From positions 1,478,454 through 1,542,453 of the forward strand of contig NW_003314290.1 of the NCBI RefSeq assembly GCF_000143415.4: DNA of 64,000 bases, read 5' to 3'. The notes beneath the pieces are model-generated. The model was not told where the DNA came from, did not search any database, and worked only from the letters and a program-made list of their open reading frames with translations. This stretch comes from Selaginella moellendorffii. Its lineage: Eukaryota > Streptophyta > Lycopodiopsida > Selaginellales > Selaginellaceae. Positions 43,422-54,958 of this stretch are shown in pieces. A program made the translations under genes and the position numbers. Position 1 is the first letter of the stretch. Every line of letters begins with the position of its first letter.

Positions 43422-44158
43422 CAACGAAAACGATGGCCACATTTATTCTGGTTAGTGGTGCGCTTCCACTTGATTTGTGAGTAACACCACATCAGCCAGG
43501 TGCGGACCTCCGATAGTGGCGGTCCAAGCTCTACTCAGTGCGTTTGCTGCCAGCCTACCACAACACACTCGAGAGAAAACGACTGGTATTGTGATGTTGT
43601 TGCTGTTGCTGTTACTTCCTTGGAACTTAAGCATGCATCTCTGGTCTTGTCGCCTTTCTTTTTGTTTCTATTGCCTGACTGGCGCTTGACTGCTTAGTCT
43701 GTGAGTGCATGCATGCAAATCACGGCTCAAGCACACGCTTAGCGCAGCATAGCACACGTAAGGCACGGTGTTTTTGTTGTTGGTGCATGGGCCCGGGTCC
43801 GGAGATGGTTTTTTCGATTCGGCTGGCTAACGTTGACGGACGCAATGTTTGCTCATTCTTTTCAATCATATCGATGGTACCGATGGTGGTGGTGGTCCTT
43901 ATATGGTACACACTAAAATCGCCAATCAAAACCATGGAAAGCAGCGCACGGTTATGATCTCTGGTTTTGTTTATATACTTGGATCCGTGTGCAATGTTTT
44001 CTACAGTGGCATGATGCTCGTCGCTAGGCAACACACTCGCGCCGTGAGTTCTCAGATTACTGCTCGCTCTCCTCCCTCACTCGTTTGCTTTTCCCCTTCC
44101 TTGTTTTGCAGTGTACTTTTTGAAGGGATTCATCCGTTCCTCCCAATTCATCGGTGGC
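43422..44158 (+). promoter_or_regulatory. Upstream region of the first ferric reductase gene, with a probable leader intron
   Basis: Holds the 3' UTR of the POZ-LRR gene and the reductase promoter. A TTTATATACT element lies at about 43,969. An intron-like segment, GTGAGTTCTC to TTTTGCAG (about 44,044-44,110), sits in the likely 5' leader. No coding frame recognised. Confidence 0.4.
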
Positions 44159-46712
44159 ATGGCTGCTCTCTCGAGGGTCGTGTGGCGGCTGCTGATGCTG
44201 CTGCTGTTCGGAGGATGGATTTTGATGTGGGTGATGCGACCAACCTCCGCCTACTCCAAGTTCTGGCAGTCGTTCACGAAGGATACCACAACGAAAGCTT
44301 ATGGAGTCGCAGGTAAACATGTTGAGTGCTTCTTGTGTGTGATCGATCGCATTGTGGCTCGTCTTGGGGTTCTAGCCGAGGAAACTCTCATGCTTGCAAT
44401 TATTGAGTATAGAAGTCCTGGTGCTCTTTCATTCTCTTTGCATTGCTGCTGGTAGAACAAGAACGAATATATCTTGCTTGTGAGGTCACAAGAGTCGGCT
44501 GACACAGGTCCTGGCAGGGTCCTTCACACTTTTTTATTCGGCTCCCGTCGTCATCTTGGCTGTGGTTGGTGCGATTTATCTTCAGCTTTCCAAAGACGAC
44601 AGCACTAGGAGGTAGATCCTCTTTTTGAATTCACGCTTAAACTAAAGTTTTAATCCAGGAGGGATGGAGTGCGAGTAAATCCATTTTCTTTCCCTGCTGT
44701 AGTTCGAGGACCACTTGCAGTTGCCTCTGCGGCGGAGCTTACATGCCTCGTTCTCTTCGTGGCTCTTCTCGTGTGGACACTATCGGAGTACTTGAGCACA
44801 AAGTTTGCTAAAATCACTCCTGCTTATCTGCACAAGCACCAGTTAAAACTGTGAGGAGTTATTCTGTTTTGAGTGCTTCATACATAACGTGTTTCCTTTT
44901 CAGATGGGAAAGAAAATTGGAGATGGTTGGAACGAATTTGGGACTCGTCGGCATTGTCTGCCTTGCATTCTTGTTCTTTCCAGTTGCTCGAGGCTCGGTG
45001 TTTCTTCGTTTGTTGAATGTACCCTTTGAGCACGCGATTAAGTATCACATATGGATTGGACACATTATGATGGTGATTTGGACAGTTCACGGACTGGTTT
45101 TTGTGATCTTCTGGGCTGTCACTGGCAAGATGACAGAGGTAAGCAGTTTGTTTTAATCTTCGTTCTTACATTCTCGTCAAACTCTCAGCTTGTTCAGTGG
45201 AAGAAAACAGAAATAAGCGGCCTTTCTGGATTGTTTGTCTACATTATCGGCGTGATTATGTGGATGACATCTCTTGGCCCAGTTCGAAAGAAGAAATTTG
45301 AGCTTTTCTACTACACACATCAGCTCTATATTGTATTCATTTTGACCTTTGCATTACACGTTGGAGACAGGTTATTCTGTGCGGTTGTGGGTGGCATCTT
45401 GCTGTTTCTGCTGAATCGGTTTCTGAGGTTCATACAGTCACGCAGAATCGTAGACGTCTTATCAGCTCGAATGATGTCTTCGGAAACGATGGAACTCACT
45501 ATTGCAAAGCATCCGAGTAAGTAGCTTTCTGCTTGTTTGTTCTCTCTGGACCATCTTTTACGAACGCATTTTTATATCAGGTCTCGCATATAATCCGGCA
45601 AGTTTCATTATGGTGAACTTCCCTGTCGTGTCTCCACTGCAATGGCATCCCTTTACCATCGTATCTTCGTCCAAAGTAGACACGGAGCATCTTTCGCTTT
45701 TGATAAAGTGTTACGGAGGCTGGACGCTGACACTCAAGGAGTACTTAAAGAACGCCGACACATCGCATATAGTAGAGGCTGCTGTTGAAGGGCCATACGG
45801 CCACGACATGAGCTACGTCGCTCGGTAAGGCTTTCAGTTGGGAAGCATAAATCTGACTCAACTTTTTTCAGCTACGACGTTCTGATTTTTGTCGCCGGGG
45901 GCAGTGGAATTTCACCATTTATTTCCATTATAAAGGAGCTCCTCTATGATATTGAAAACCAGAAAGTTTTGGCACCTGAGGAGATCATTCTTCTCTGGGC
46001 CGTGAAAAAGTCCGACGACCTCTCTGTCCTACAGCTCATAACACCGGACTTTGCTAGCCGGTTCAAGATCGACGTCCAAGTTTATGTCACCCGAGAGGAT
46101 GGCCCCGAGTTGGAGAAGCCTCAGACGACAGCAAGCACCATCATTTTCAGCACCCGAAAGTCTCAACCGAGGAGCATATCTGGGTCCGAGGGGATCCAAA
46201 ATGGGATTCTCCACGCAGCGCTGGTGTTGGCATCTTCGGCAGGCTTCCTGTTCGTCATTGGCATCCTCGAGAGATTCGTCGTGTATCCGGTCGACCACAA
46301 CACCTCGGACTTGTTTTCTCGCTCGCTGGGTGGTCTTTTTGGATACATAGCAACCGTGATTGGCGTCGTTGTCTTTGGTGGAGGAACTCTGGCCCTTTGG
46401 AATCGGCTGGCAAGAAGGGACAAAGGCGTGAACAAGAAGCCCGAGAGGATGCTTTCAACAATATCTAGCCAACCGACTCATCCTTCGCAGGTCCACTATG
46501 GGAGTCGTCCACATCTTCCAGGTTAGAGTCTAAAGTTACTCGTTCCTAGTACTTACTCTGGCTGATCAGATGTGTTCCATGCGTATGCGAAGCGACTGCA
46601 GGGATCCAAAGTTGGAGTTTTTGCGTGTGGACCTGTAGAGATGCAACGCACGGTGGCTACGCAGTGCCAGGCACCGAGATTTAGTTATCATCCATTAAAC
46701 TACGACCTGTAA
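44159..46712 (+). CDS. FRO: Ferric-chelate reductase, FRO family (tandem copy 1)
   Basis: Moves electrons from cytosolic NADPH through FAD and two hemes across a membrane to reduce Fe(III) or Cu(II). Eight exons give about 690 aa. It has an N-terminal membrane segment (LLMLLLFGGWILMWVMRP). A ferric-reductase domain contains the heme-binding histidine region (PFEHAIKYHIWIGH, FELFYYTHQLYIVF, ALHVGD). The FAD motif is HPFTIVSSS and the NADPH motif is GGSGISPF. Two further membrane helices lie near the C-terminus (LVLASSAGFLFVIGIL, TVIGVVVFGGG), and then FACGPVEM. The C-terminal tail is about eight residues shorter than in copy 2. The two genes share intron positions, so they arose by tandem duplication. 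Substrate and membrane (plasma or organellar) cannot be decided here. Confidence 0.95.
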
Positions 46713-47258
46713 TACAGGTACCATATTTTTTACACTTGGGAATCTTTGAGACCCGTTTTGCAGTGTCTCAAAGTTACAGAAAACGGTCTATAGAGCCTTG
46801 CCTTTATCCAGGCTGATAGTGGAAGCGTTAAGTATGATAATTCTATTCCTTTTTCTAGTTTTTTTTGTTTTAAACGACTTGTATTGTTCTAGCGAAAGAG
46901 AAGTTTAAGTTTAAGTTTGCTCACACGGGCTCGCGCGTGGTGCCACGCTAGAAACATGCGCGCTCGTAAGTTAGTTGTTCTCGCTCAATCCGTTCGCGAC
47001 TTACGAGGCTCATTTGGATTAAACCAAAAGTCAGCACTGGAATCCAGGCGGCCCGGGAGGCAGTTTTCCCACCCAGTTGTTAGCGGGATATGCAGAACAT
47101 GTAATGCAAGCTGTGGTAAAGTTGAGTTTTATATTACGAAGTCAAAACGCTGCGCGACAAGAACAACACAGTAGGCAACGTCCTCGCTTGTATATAATCC
47201 CGCTTCTATCAAGTAGCTTTAAGGCTCGCTCGCTAGTTTGGAATTACATCTAGCAGCC
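46713..47258 (+). promoter_or_regulatory. Spacer between the ferric reductases with TATA box for copy 2
   Basis: TATATAA at 47,191-47,197 stands about 65 bp before the ATG of copy 2, a good core-promoter distance. The spacer also holds the 3' UTR of copy 1 and a short AGTTTA direct repeat near 46,905. I did not find a confident iron-response element. Confidence 0.5.
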
Positions 47259-49810
47259 ATGGAGAGCGCGAGGCACGGTGGAACAAAAGCAGTGCTCAAG
47301 TTCTCTGCGATAGTCGTCCTGGTTTTGTGGACGTTCTTGTGGTTTATGAGACCATTGGACGCGTATCAGAAGTTTTGGACCCCCGCGCAGGCTCAAACAC
47401 GGACCAAAGCATACTACAATGGTAAGCAGCTTCTAAAGTTTCTATGGATACCATTAACGACCCTTGCAGGACCGCAGATCGTGGTATATTGCGCTCCGAT
47501 CATTTTCGCGGGGATCGCAACGGCTCTGGCTTATCACCACAAGAGAAAGCAGGCCTTCAAGATCAAGTGAGTTGTATCCGCGAGATATTCTCCCTCCAAA
47601 TTCTTAGGAACTTTTGCCTGTTCTGAGCAGGAACAGCAGCTTACGAGCCTTCAGGAGCAATCCAGAAACATACCCACTATTCATCAGGGGACCACTTTCG
47701 ATTGTTTCAGCGGCGGACTTCCTTTTCTTATGCGCTTTGGTGCTCTTTACCGTCTACACCTTCACGGCTTACTACATACGATCGGTGAACTCAATAAATC
47801 GAGCCAAGCTTCGTGAGCCCTTGTAAGTAACCATGAGCACGGTTCTTTGTTCTCCTCGCGAGCAATGTTTGCTTACCTCAGGTGGCACAAGAAGCTAGAG
47901 ATAGCAGCAGTGGAAGCGGGTCTAGCTGGTCTCTTTTGCATGGCAATCCTGTTCTTCCCAGTGACTAGAGGCTCTACACTTCTCCGACTTCTCAACATTC
48001 CTTTTGAGCACGCAGTCAAATACCACATTTGGATTGGAATCACCATGCTGGTGGCTTGGACTGTTCATGGGCTGTTGTACATAATCTACTGGATAATCGA
48101 GAAAAAGATCCACGAGGTATGTGTTCCGGAAAAAAGAGCTTTTTTTTTTAACTAGTGTTCTTCGCAGCTCTGGGCCTGGCACAGCGACGAGATAAGTGGC
48201 TTGTCTGGACTCATTGCGTTGATAATTGGACTAGTAATGTGGGCGACTTCTATCGGCTGGGTTCGCAAGGCAAACTTTGAGCTTTTCTATTACACCCATC
48301 ATCTATACATACTGTTCATCCTCTTTTTTGGCTTGCACCTTGGAGATCGATTCTACGCTATGGTTCTGGGTGGCGTCATGTTATTCGCCGTAAATCGACT
48401 CTTGAGATTTGTGCAATCTCGACAAAAGGTTGATGTCATGGGAGTAAGAGTGCTGAGCTCCGAGACCATTGAGCTCGTGTTTGCAAAGGAACCAGGTAAG
48501 TTCATAGTTTTAAACATTTCGTCATGTGAATTCCAACTAGAAATTCTTTCATGAATTTGAGCAGAGCTACATTACAGCGCAGCTAGCTTCGTTTTTCTCA
48601 ACTTGCCAGCCATCTCGAAACTGGACTGGCATCCTTTCACGGTTATTTCCAGCTCCAATGTCGAGACCGACCGTCTTACACTCCTGATAAAAAAGAATGG
48701 AGACTGGACCTCAAAGATCATTAGCATGATCCAAGATAATGGAGGATCGCTGCAGCTTGAGGCTGGAATAGAAGGTCCTTATGGCCACAACTTGGACTAC
48801 ATATCAAGGTAATGGTTCTCATGGTTTTAGTACTTTGACAAAAAAGCTGGCCTTGATCCTTCCAGATACCAGGTGCTAGTTTTCATTGCTGGAGGAAGTG
48901 GCATCTCTCCATTCTTGTCCATGCTCAAAGATATCCTCTACAGCATCCAAGCAAAGTCTCTCACGCCACCCAAAGATATCATCCTCGTCTACACAGTCAA
49001 GACGTCGGACGAGCTCCATATCCTCAACTCGATCACTCCAGCTCTGATCTGCCCAGAGTTTGCGCACGCTCTCAACATCAAAGTCCAAGCGTATGTCACC
49101 CGCGAGCAAGCAGCAGACTTGGAGCAAAACAACGCCGGCCCGAAAGAGATCCAGCTGCTCAAAGCTCCGAGCATAAGAAAAGGCGGCCCAGTGCTGATCC
49201 ACGCCGAGCCATCTCCAAAGTCCGTGACAAGGTATGCTGCTCAGCAGCTGCGAGCAATTTCTCCACCTTTGGCTGGGAGGGGCGTCGTCGAAGCGGCCGT
49301 CATCTTCGCGTCCTTCTTCGGGTTTATGTTCCTGGCCGGGATCATTGGCCGCTTCTGGATTTACAGGCACTATACTTCCAAGGACAAGGACTTTGATCGA
49401 TCTCTTGGAGCATTCCTGGCTTTTCTCGAGTCACTCTTTGGTGTTATAATTGCTGGAGCAGCCATTGCGTACGTTGCAAACTCCGTCAGGAGGAAGAAGC
49501 AATGGACGCCATCGCCCACAACAATGACCAATGTGGGATCTCCGGAAGAAAGCCTCAAGCCTGTCAGCGTTCACTATGGACATCGTCCAGATTTTGCGAG
49601 TAAGTTTTCGTCATGCTTTTATCTAATCTATTTTCTTTGTTACCAGGTGTATTTGCTGGTCTTGCCAAGAGCACCATTAACATGAATGTGGGAGTGTTTG
49701 CTTGCGGCCCCATGAGCATGCAGGAAGGCGTTGCAGCGTTATGCCAGGAGTATAGAAAAACTGCTGAGAACGCGACCTACAATTATCATTCGCTGAATTT
49801 CGACTTGTAG
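47259..49810 (+). CDS. FRO: Ferric-chelate reductase, FRO family (tandem copy 2)
   Basis: Eight exons parallel to copy 1, giving about 700 aa. Landmarks: N-terminal helix (VVLVLWTFLWFMRPLDAYQK); ferric-reductase domain (IPFEHAVKYHIWIGITMLVA, FELFYYTHHLYILFI, GLHLGDRF); FAD motif HPFTVISSS; NADPH motif AGGSGISPFLS; C-terminal helices (VIFASFFGFMFLAGIIG, SLFGVIIAGAAIAYV); then FACGPMSMQEGVA and the end NFDL. The Lys/Arg-rich loop between NADPH motif and helices (APSIRKGGPVLIHAEPSPKS) is longer than in copy 1. All heme, FAD and NADPH landmarks are intact, so the enzyme should be active in metal uptake. Confidence 0.95.
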
Positions 49811-51302
49811 GCTTGAAAATGCGATAGGTCAACAGGAATCTCACCGGACTAGAAACCTCTCCATTCCAATAGCAAGAGATGCATTCAGAGAAAAGTTATG
49901 CCAGGATACAAAGTCAAACCATAACTACCAATGTAAATAAGAACTGAAAATAAGAAAGCATAGCACTTAATTCTGTAAGCTTCCTGTTTGTGGTAGTGGC
50001 AAGTAATAGCTCATGCAACTCTAGCAACTGCAGAGATTTTTAATGTGCATCTAGCACAAAAACATCCAGAAAAATCCTAGATTTTGGTATTTAAAGTTTG
50101 CTTCAGTGTGTGAACAAGCGTTTCCAAAGGAATCCTGCAACATATCCACTTTGCATCAACTACTTCAGAGTTTATTATTTTGATGGCATTGCTTAAACAC
50201 AGTGAAAAAAGTTTACAGAGCTAATCTTTATGTAAGTATAACAAAATCCTAAGACCCTTGATTGAATTCAATCATATTTCCCATGTCACACAGGAAGATG
50301 AAGATAGCAGGACTGCCGGGACAAGCGGGACTGTTTTGCACGGTGATTCTATTCTTCCCAATAACTAGAGGATCTCCACTGCTCAAAATCCTCGAGTTCG
50401 TGCTTCCATGATGCTAGATGGAGTGATGTACGCAGATTACTGGTAAGAAAACATAAACTCGCTCTCATGGCACAATCTGATTGATTAGATAAATGCGTTT
50501 AGCTGCGTTGACCATCCAAACCAGTAGAAAGTTGGCAAAGGTCGCCTTGGTTGAATATACACCCTGAGTCTCTAAATAAATTCATTCATTTATATATTAT
50601 TTACATGGTCTAAGAAGCATGAGAATGGTGGATTCAAATACAAGAAATACAGGGAACTAGGAAGATTGAAGTGGAAACAAGCAGATAGAGAGAAGTAAAG
50701 TAAAATAAAATTGTATGCTCCCCAGCTGGATACAAGTGGAATGTTATTCAGAGAATTTATGTACCATCAGATTCCATTCCAACTATCTATTGTATTACAT
50801 CTTTTTGCTTCTAGTTGAGTAACCTAAAATAATTTGGCATGTAGCAACACTTAGTTTGCTTGATAGTCAAATGTCATATTTATTTAGTATTTTTGAAATA
50901 AACATATTTGTAATTTATAAATCAAGATTAACTTCCCATGAATAAACTGGGAAGTGTTTAGGAAAGTTTTTAAATTATAAACATGTTTATAAATTATAAA
51001 TACATGATTAATATAAATGAATAAGAACCATTAATGGTAAAATATTCTAGAATATTTAAGCATATTTTAAGTATATTTAGTCTCTTGATTTTGCTTAAGC
51101 AAACCAAAAAATATAGAATATAAAGTTTCAACACTTGGGATTATAAAGTAGAGAACTGTTGACCAGGCATTGCAAGACAACGTGAATACTACTTTTTGAA
51201 TGGGCATGCTAACACCCATTAATGCATGGGCATGACGCCCTCGATCAATAAACTTGCGGTCTTCTAGTTCACAGCACACACACAGAAGGATAGAGGGATT
51301 AG
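49811..51302 (+). other. AT-rich spacer between ferric reductase and MATE genes
   Basis: Apart from the ferric-reductase fragment at 50,293 there is no coding sequence. The part 50,560-51,100 is AT-rich. The MATE promoter must lie near its right end, but no clear TATA box was found. Confidence 0.4.
50293..50440 (+). pseudogene. Ferric reductase pseudogene fragment (third copy)
   Basis: After an acceptor-like CACACAG the plus strand encodes KMKIAGLPGQAGLFCTVILF, then FPITRGSPLLKILEFVLP. This aligns to the WHKKLEIAAVEAGLAG / FFPVTRGSTLLRLLNIPFEH exon of copy 2. Sequence for the heme-binding helix is missing, and VMYADYW followed by GTAAG resembles the end of that exon. Only this one exon survives. 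Confidence 0.85.
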
Positions 51303-53153
51303 ATGGACGCCAAGGGCGGCGAGGATCGTCAAGCGCAGCAAAAGGAGAACACCTTGAATCGAGTGCGAAGCGAGGTGGCCAAGCAGGCATGGATAATCTT
51401 CCCCCTGGCGGGATTCAACGTCGTGCTCATCGCCGTCCAGCTCGTCTCCATCATGTTCGTCGGTCACCTCGGAACTCTGGAGCTCTCCAGCGCCGCCATC
51501 GCCACTTCTCTCTGCAACGTCTCGGGTTTCAGCCTCGTGGTAAGCTCAGATCTGAAAAAAGAAAAGGAAAAAAAAAAAGACAGAAAACTTACACATGTTC
51601 GTTGACAAAATTCTCTCCCTGATGTGAAAAGATCGGCCTCGCCTTTGCTCTCGACACTCTGTGCGGCCAAGCCCATGGAGCCAAGCAGTATCACAAGGTC
51701 GGCGTCTTCATCCAGCAAGCGGTGCTCGTTCTCGCTCTCATCTGTATCCCAGTGTCGCTGCTCTGGATCAACTTGGAGCCTTTGCTTCTCTGGTGCCGCC
51801 AGGATCCGGAGATTTCCGCCGGAGCTCAGAGGTATGCCAGACGTCTTGTTCCAGGCCTGTTTGCCTACACCGTCTTTGAGCCCATGGTGAAGTTCTTCCA
51901 GACGCAGAGCAGGGTTCTTCCTCTCTTTTGGTCGTCCATCTTGGCGCTACTCTGTCATATCCTCCTGTGTTGGATCTTCACATATAAACTCGGCATGGGA
52001 AACGCCGGGGCCGCGGTGTCTCTCAGTATCACGTACTGGCTGCTTGTCTTCTTTCTTGTCACTGCCGCTGCGGCTTCTCCAACGTTTGCCAATTACTGGC
52101 ATGGTTTCACCACGGAGGCCTTCCATGGCATCTCCCAGTTCTTGAAGCTCGCAATTCCATCGGCTCTCATGGTCTGGTGAGTGTCTCGCTCTTTTGATAA
52201 CTCCATTCTTTCTTGGCCTCAATGTGGAATGTTGGCCGCAGCTTGGAGTGGTGGGCTTTCGAAGTTCTCATTCTATTCTCCGGCGTTCTTCCGAATCCGG
52301 CGCTCCAGACGTCAGTGCTCTCTATTGTGTAAGTGTCTCCGCAGATGTTTTGCTCTCGCTTCACGAGTTTCACGTCACAGGATGGGAATTATCAACCTCT
52401 GGATGATCCCCTCGTATGGGATAAGCGCTGCTACGAGGCAAGTTTAAGTCTGAGTGTTTTACGTCTTTTCCTCTAAACTTTTGTTGGCATGTAGCGTGAG
52501 AACTTCCAACGAGCTCGGAGCTGGGAACCCACTCGTAGCACGTTTTGCTTTCAGAGTAGCAGTGCTCATTTGTTTAGTCTACGCAACCTTGGCAATGCTG
52601 GTTTTGCTGCTCTCCAGGAACGTCGTGGGACACGCCTTTAGCAGCGACAGCCAAGTTGTGTCCTACGTTGGAAGGATGATACCGTTTGCGAGCGGTTTCG
52701 TCATCCTTTCAGCCCTCCACAGCGTTGGTTATGGTTCGTATCATATGTCCAGTGGGATAACGGCGAAACTCAGTTCCTTTCCTGTTGTTGCAGGAGTCGC
52801 TTCCGGATGTGGATGGCAATCCATAGCAGCACTTGGAAACATTGGAGCGTATTACGTTGTCGGGTTGCCTTTATCATATGTGCTGGGATTTGTCTTTCAT
52901 CTTCGAGTAGAGGTTCGATGAGTTGTTCACGCTTGGAGCTTTTTCATCTTGTGTGCACAGGGACTGCTCTCCGGATCGTTGCTTGGATTTCTCGTACAAG
53001 CTCTCGTGTTTTTCGTCGCTGCCTTCAGCACAAACTGGGAAAAAAGAGTGAGTCAAGAAAAAGTTGTCCTAAACTGATTACCTGCTGTTGCAGGCGCTCC
53101 AAGCAAGAGATCGACTGGGTTTATCGGCACCACTCCTGGAAGATCAAATATAG
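51303..53153 (+). CDS. MATE/DTX-type multidrug and toxic-compound extrusion transporter
   Basis: A proton-coupled exporter of organic cations or secondary metabolites with about 12 membrane helices. About eight exons. Landmarks: [40 protein letters not shown]; the family signature [62 protein letters not shown] after the fifth exon; [20 protein letters not shown]. It ends [11 protein letters not shown]. The intron after SAAT uses a GC donor (ACGAG/GCAAGT) rather than GT, which must be allowed for to reach the [11 protein letters not shown] exon in frame. Substrate and membrane are unknown. Confidence 0.93.
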
Positions 53154-53525
53154 AAATATACACAAGTTTTATCAATTTAAAATGATTTTTCAAGGACTTC
53201 GTCGTGCCGCGAGCAAAACGGGAGCGACTTTATAGTCCATACCACGAGAAGCACGTTGGCGAAGCTTTAATGCATCACATCGATGGGCATGTATGCACTC
53301 ACATCCCATAGACGCAATGCATACATACATCCAATAAGCCGTTTCAGCTCTGGAGTTGAGACCACGAAAAGTTAGTATGCTTACCGCAACATGAGCTAAA
53401 GTTCCCCGTTCAATGCTTTTAAAACCTGAAAAGATTTGTACGGGTACTATAGTGCATTAAGACGTAACAACACGCTACCTGGTTTTGGGAAGCACAAAGC
53501 TTCTGCTTGTGCTGCGTGCCGTTTC
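53154..53525. other. Convergent 3' region between MATE and O-fucosyltransferase
   Basis: 372 bp between two converging stop codons, so it should contain both 3' UTRs and polyadenylation signals. No gene or repeat recognised. Confidence 0.4.
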
Positions 53526-54958
53526 TCAATCAAACGTATAGACAGGTTTTTGCCACCTGAGGACTTTCTTCTCGTCGTCTGTCAGGCTAAGGTCCCCGGG
53601 GTTCTCTTTAAATGTCTGTATGACCGTTTTTGCGCCGGAGAGAACCAGCCGATCCACAATAAAAAGCTGGTAATTGTTATGAATAACAGGGCCCAGGATG
53701 TCACTGAAATTAGATGAAGATGCAATCTTATATCTGAAAAAGAAAAGAGGGGGCAATGAAATAAAAGATCACGACCACAGTTCAGCAAAAATCCAATCGA
53801 AGTACCTGGATCCCAATGGATCAAAGAAGCCCGGTTTTCTCTCGTTGGACGCAACGTAGAGTGTCCGTCCCCGTGGTACCCAGGCGGATATCCGCCGGAG
53901 AATTGCTTCTGGCTGTGTATCTCTGTCCAGGTGTGGGAATTTGGTCTTTTTCTCCCCCTGCCCGTCTTTTCTAACCTTCAGCACGTCTCCTCTCCGGACA
54001 TGCATCGCATCATAGTCCCCAAGACGTTGCTGTATCTGGATGCGCCACAACCAAGCAAACTTAGTCCATCTATCTACAGTTTTCCGAGAGAGAAATATAA
54101 AACAAAACGTAAAGACCTTTTCGGCAGCCTCACGAAGTTGCTTTGCGGCCATTGTTGGAAGATATGCGTATGGGAGCATCACGGCGGAGCGGTTTTTCCT
54201 ATCCTTGCATTCCACAAACCTGGAAAACCAAACTTGTAAGAAGAGTTAAGAACAGGAGAAAGCTTACCATGCAAGCGAGTTGGCTGTCCGATTAATGATC
54301 AATGCATGCGAGTGTAGTGGACTTTGAGAGATCTCTTGACGAGTTAATCCATGAACGTTCACCAGAGCATGCTCGACGCTACGCGCTGCTCGTAGTGAAG
54401 AGATCCATTCTCTGGAGCTGTCCGTGATGACACGAATTCCAGTAGAGGACATGAGATCCAAATCGTACAAAGCCTCCACAGCACACTCTCTCGAGTCCCA
54501 ACTGGATCAAGCAGACGTCCAGCTTATAGAAATTCCAAGAAACTGAAAACGTAGCCTCACCTGGAGGACGTCCCAGGAAGCATTCGATCGTTGTGCTTTC
54601 CAACAATGCAGATCGTCGAAGGAAGCACAAATGTCCTGGCGAGATAATCCACACAAAGGACTAAGAAATCTAGAAAATCTAGAAGGGGAGAGGATTCTTA
54701 CCTGTTTAGATGAATCGCCTCCTCCAGAGCGCAGCGTAGGCTGGATTCTTGGTGTCCCAGACCTCCACAGGCCTCACACATCTTGCCAGGGCAATCAATT
54801 CTGGATCCCCAGTACAGATACCTCGTGTGGCCGCTCCCGGCCTCCTCATTTTCCTTGCTCATCCACATTGCCCACACGACGAGAAGCGCCATCGCCGCAG
54901 CTGCGCACAGCAAATGCCTGCGCAGGACAAATGCCCTGGGCGCCTTCGAGCGCGCCAT
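53526..54958 (-). CDS. Plant O-fucosyltransferase family protein (type II membrane protein)
   Basis: Six exons, about 380-400 aa. It starts with a short basic cytosolic tail and one membrane anchor (HLLCAAAAMALLVVWAMWM), as expected for a Golgi glycosyltransferase. The luminal domain has RYLYWGSRIDCPGKMCEACG, then GLGHQESSLRCALEEAIHLN (where donor-binding begins), then ITDSSREW. The key region is DAMHVRRGDVLKVRK with HLDRDTQPEAILRRI, followed by GRTLYVASNERKPGFFDPL. It ends SSNFSDILGP, NNYQLFIVDRLVLSGAKTVI and WQKPVYTFD. The family transfers fucose from GDP-fucose to proteins or cell-wall glycans. The acceptor for this member is unknown. The start is well set by the anchor. Confidence 0.9.
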
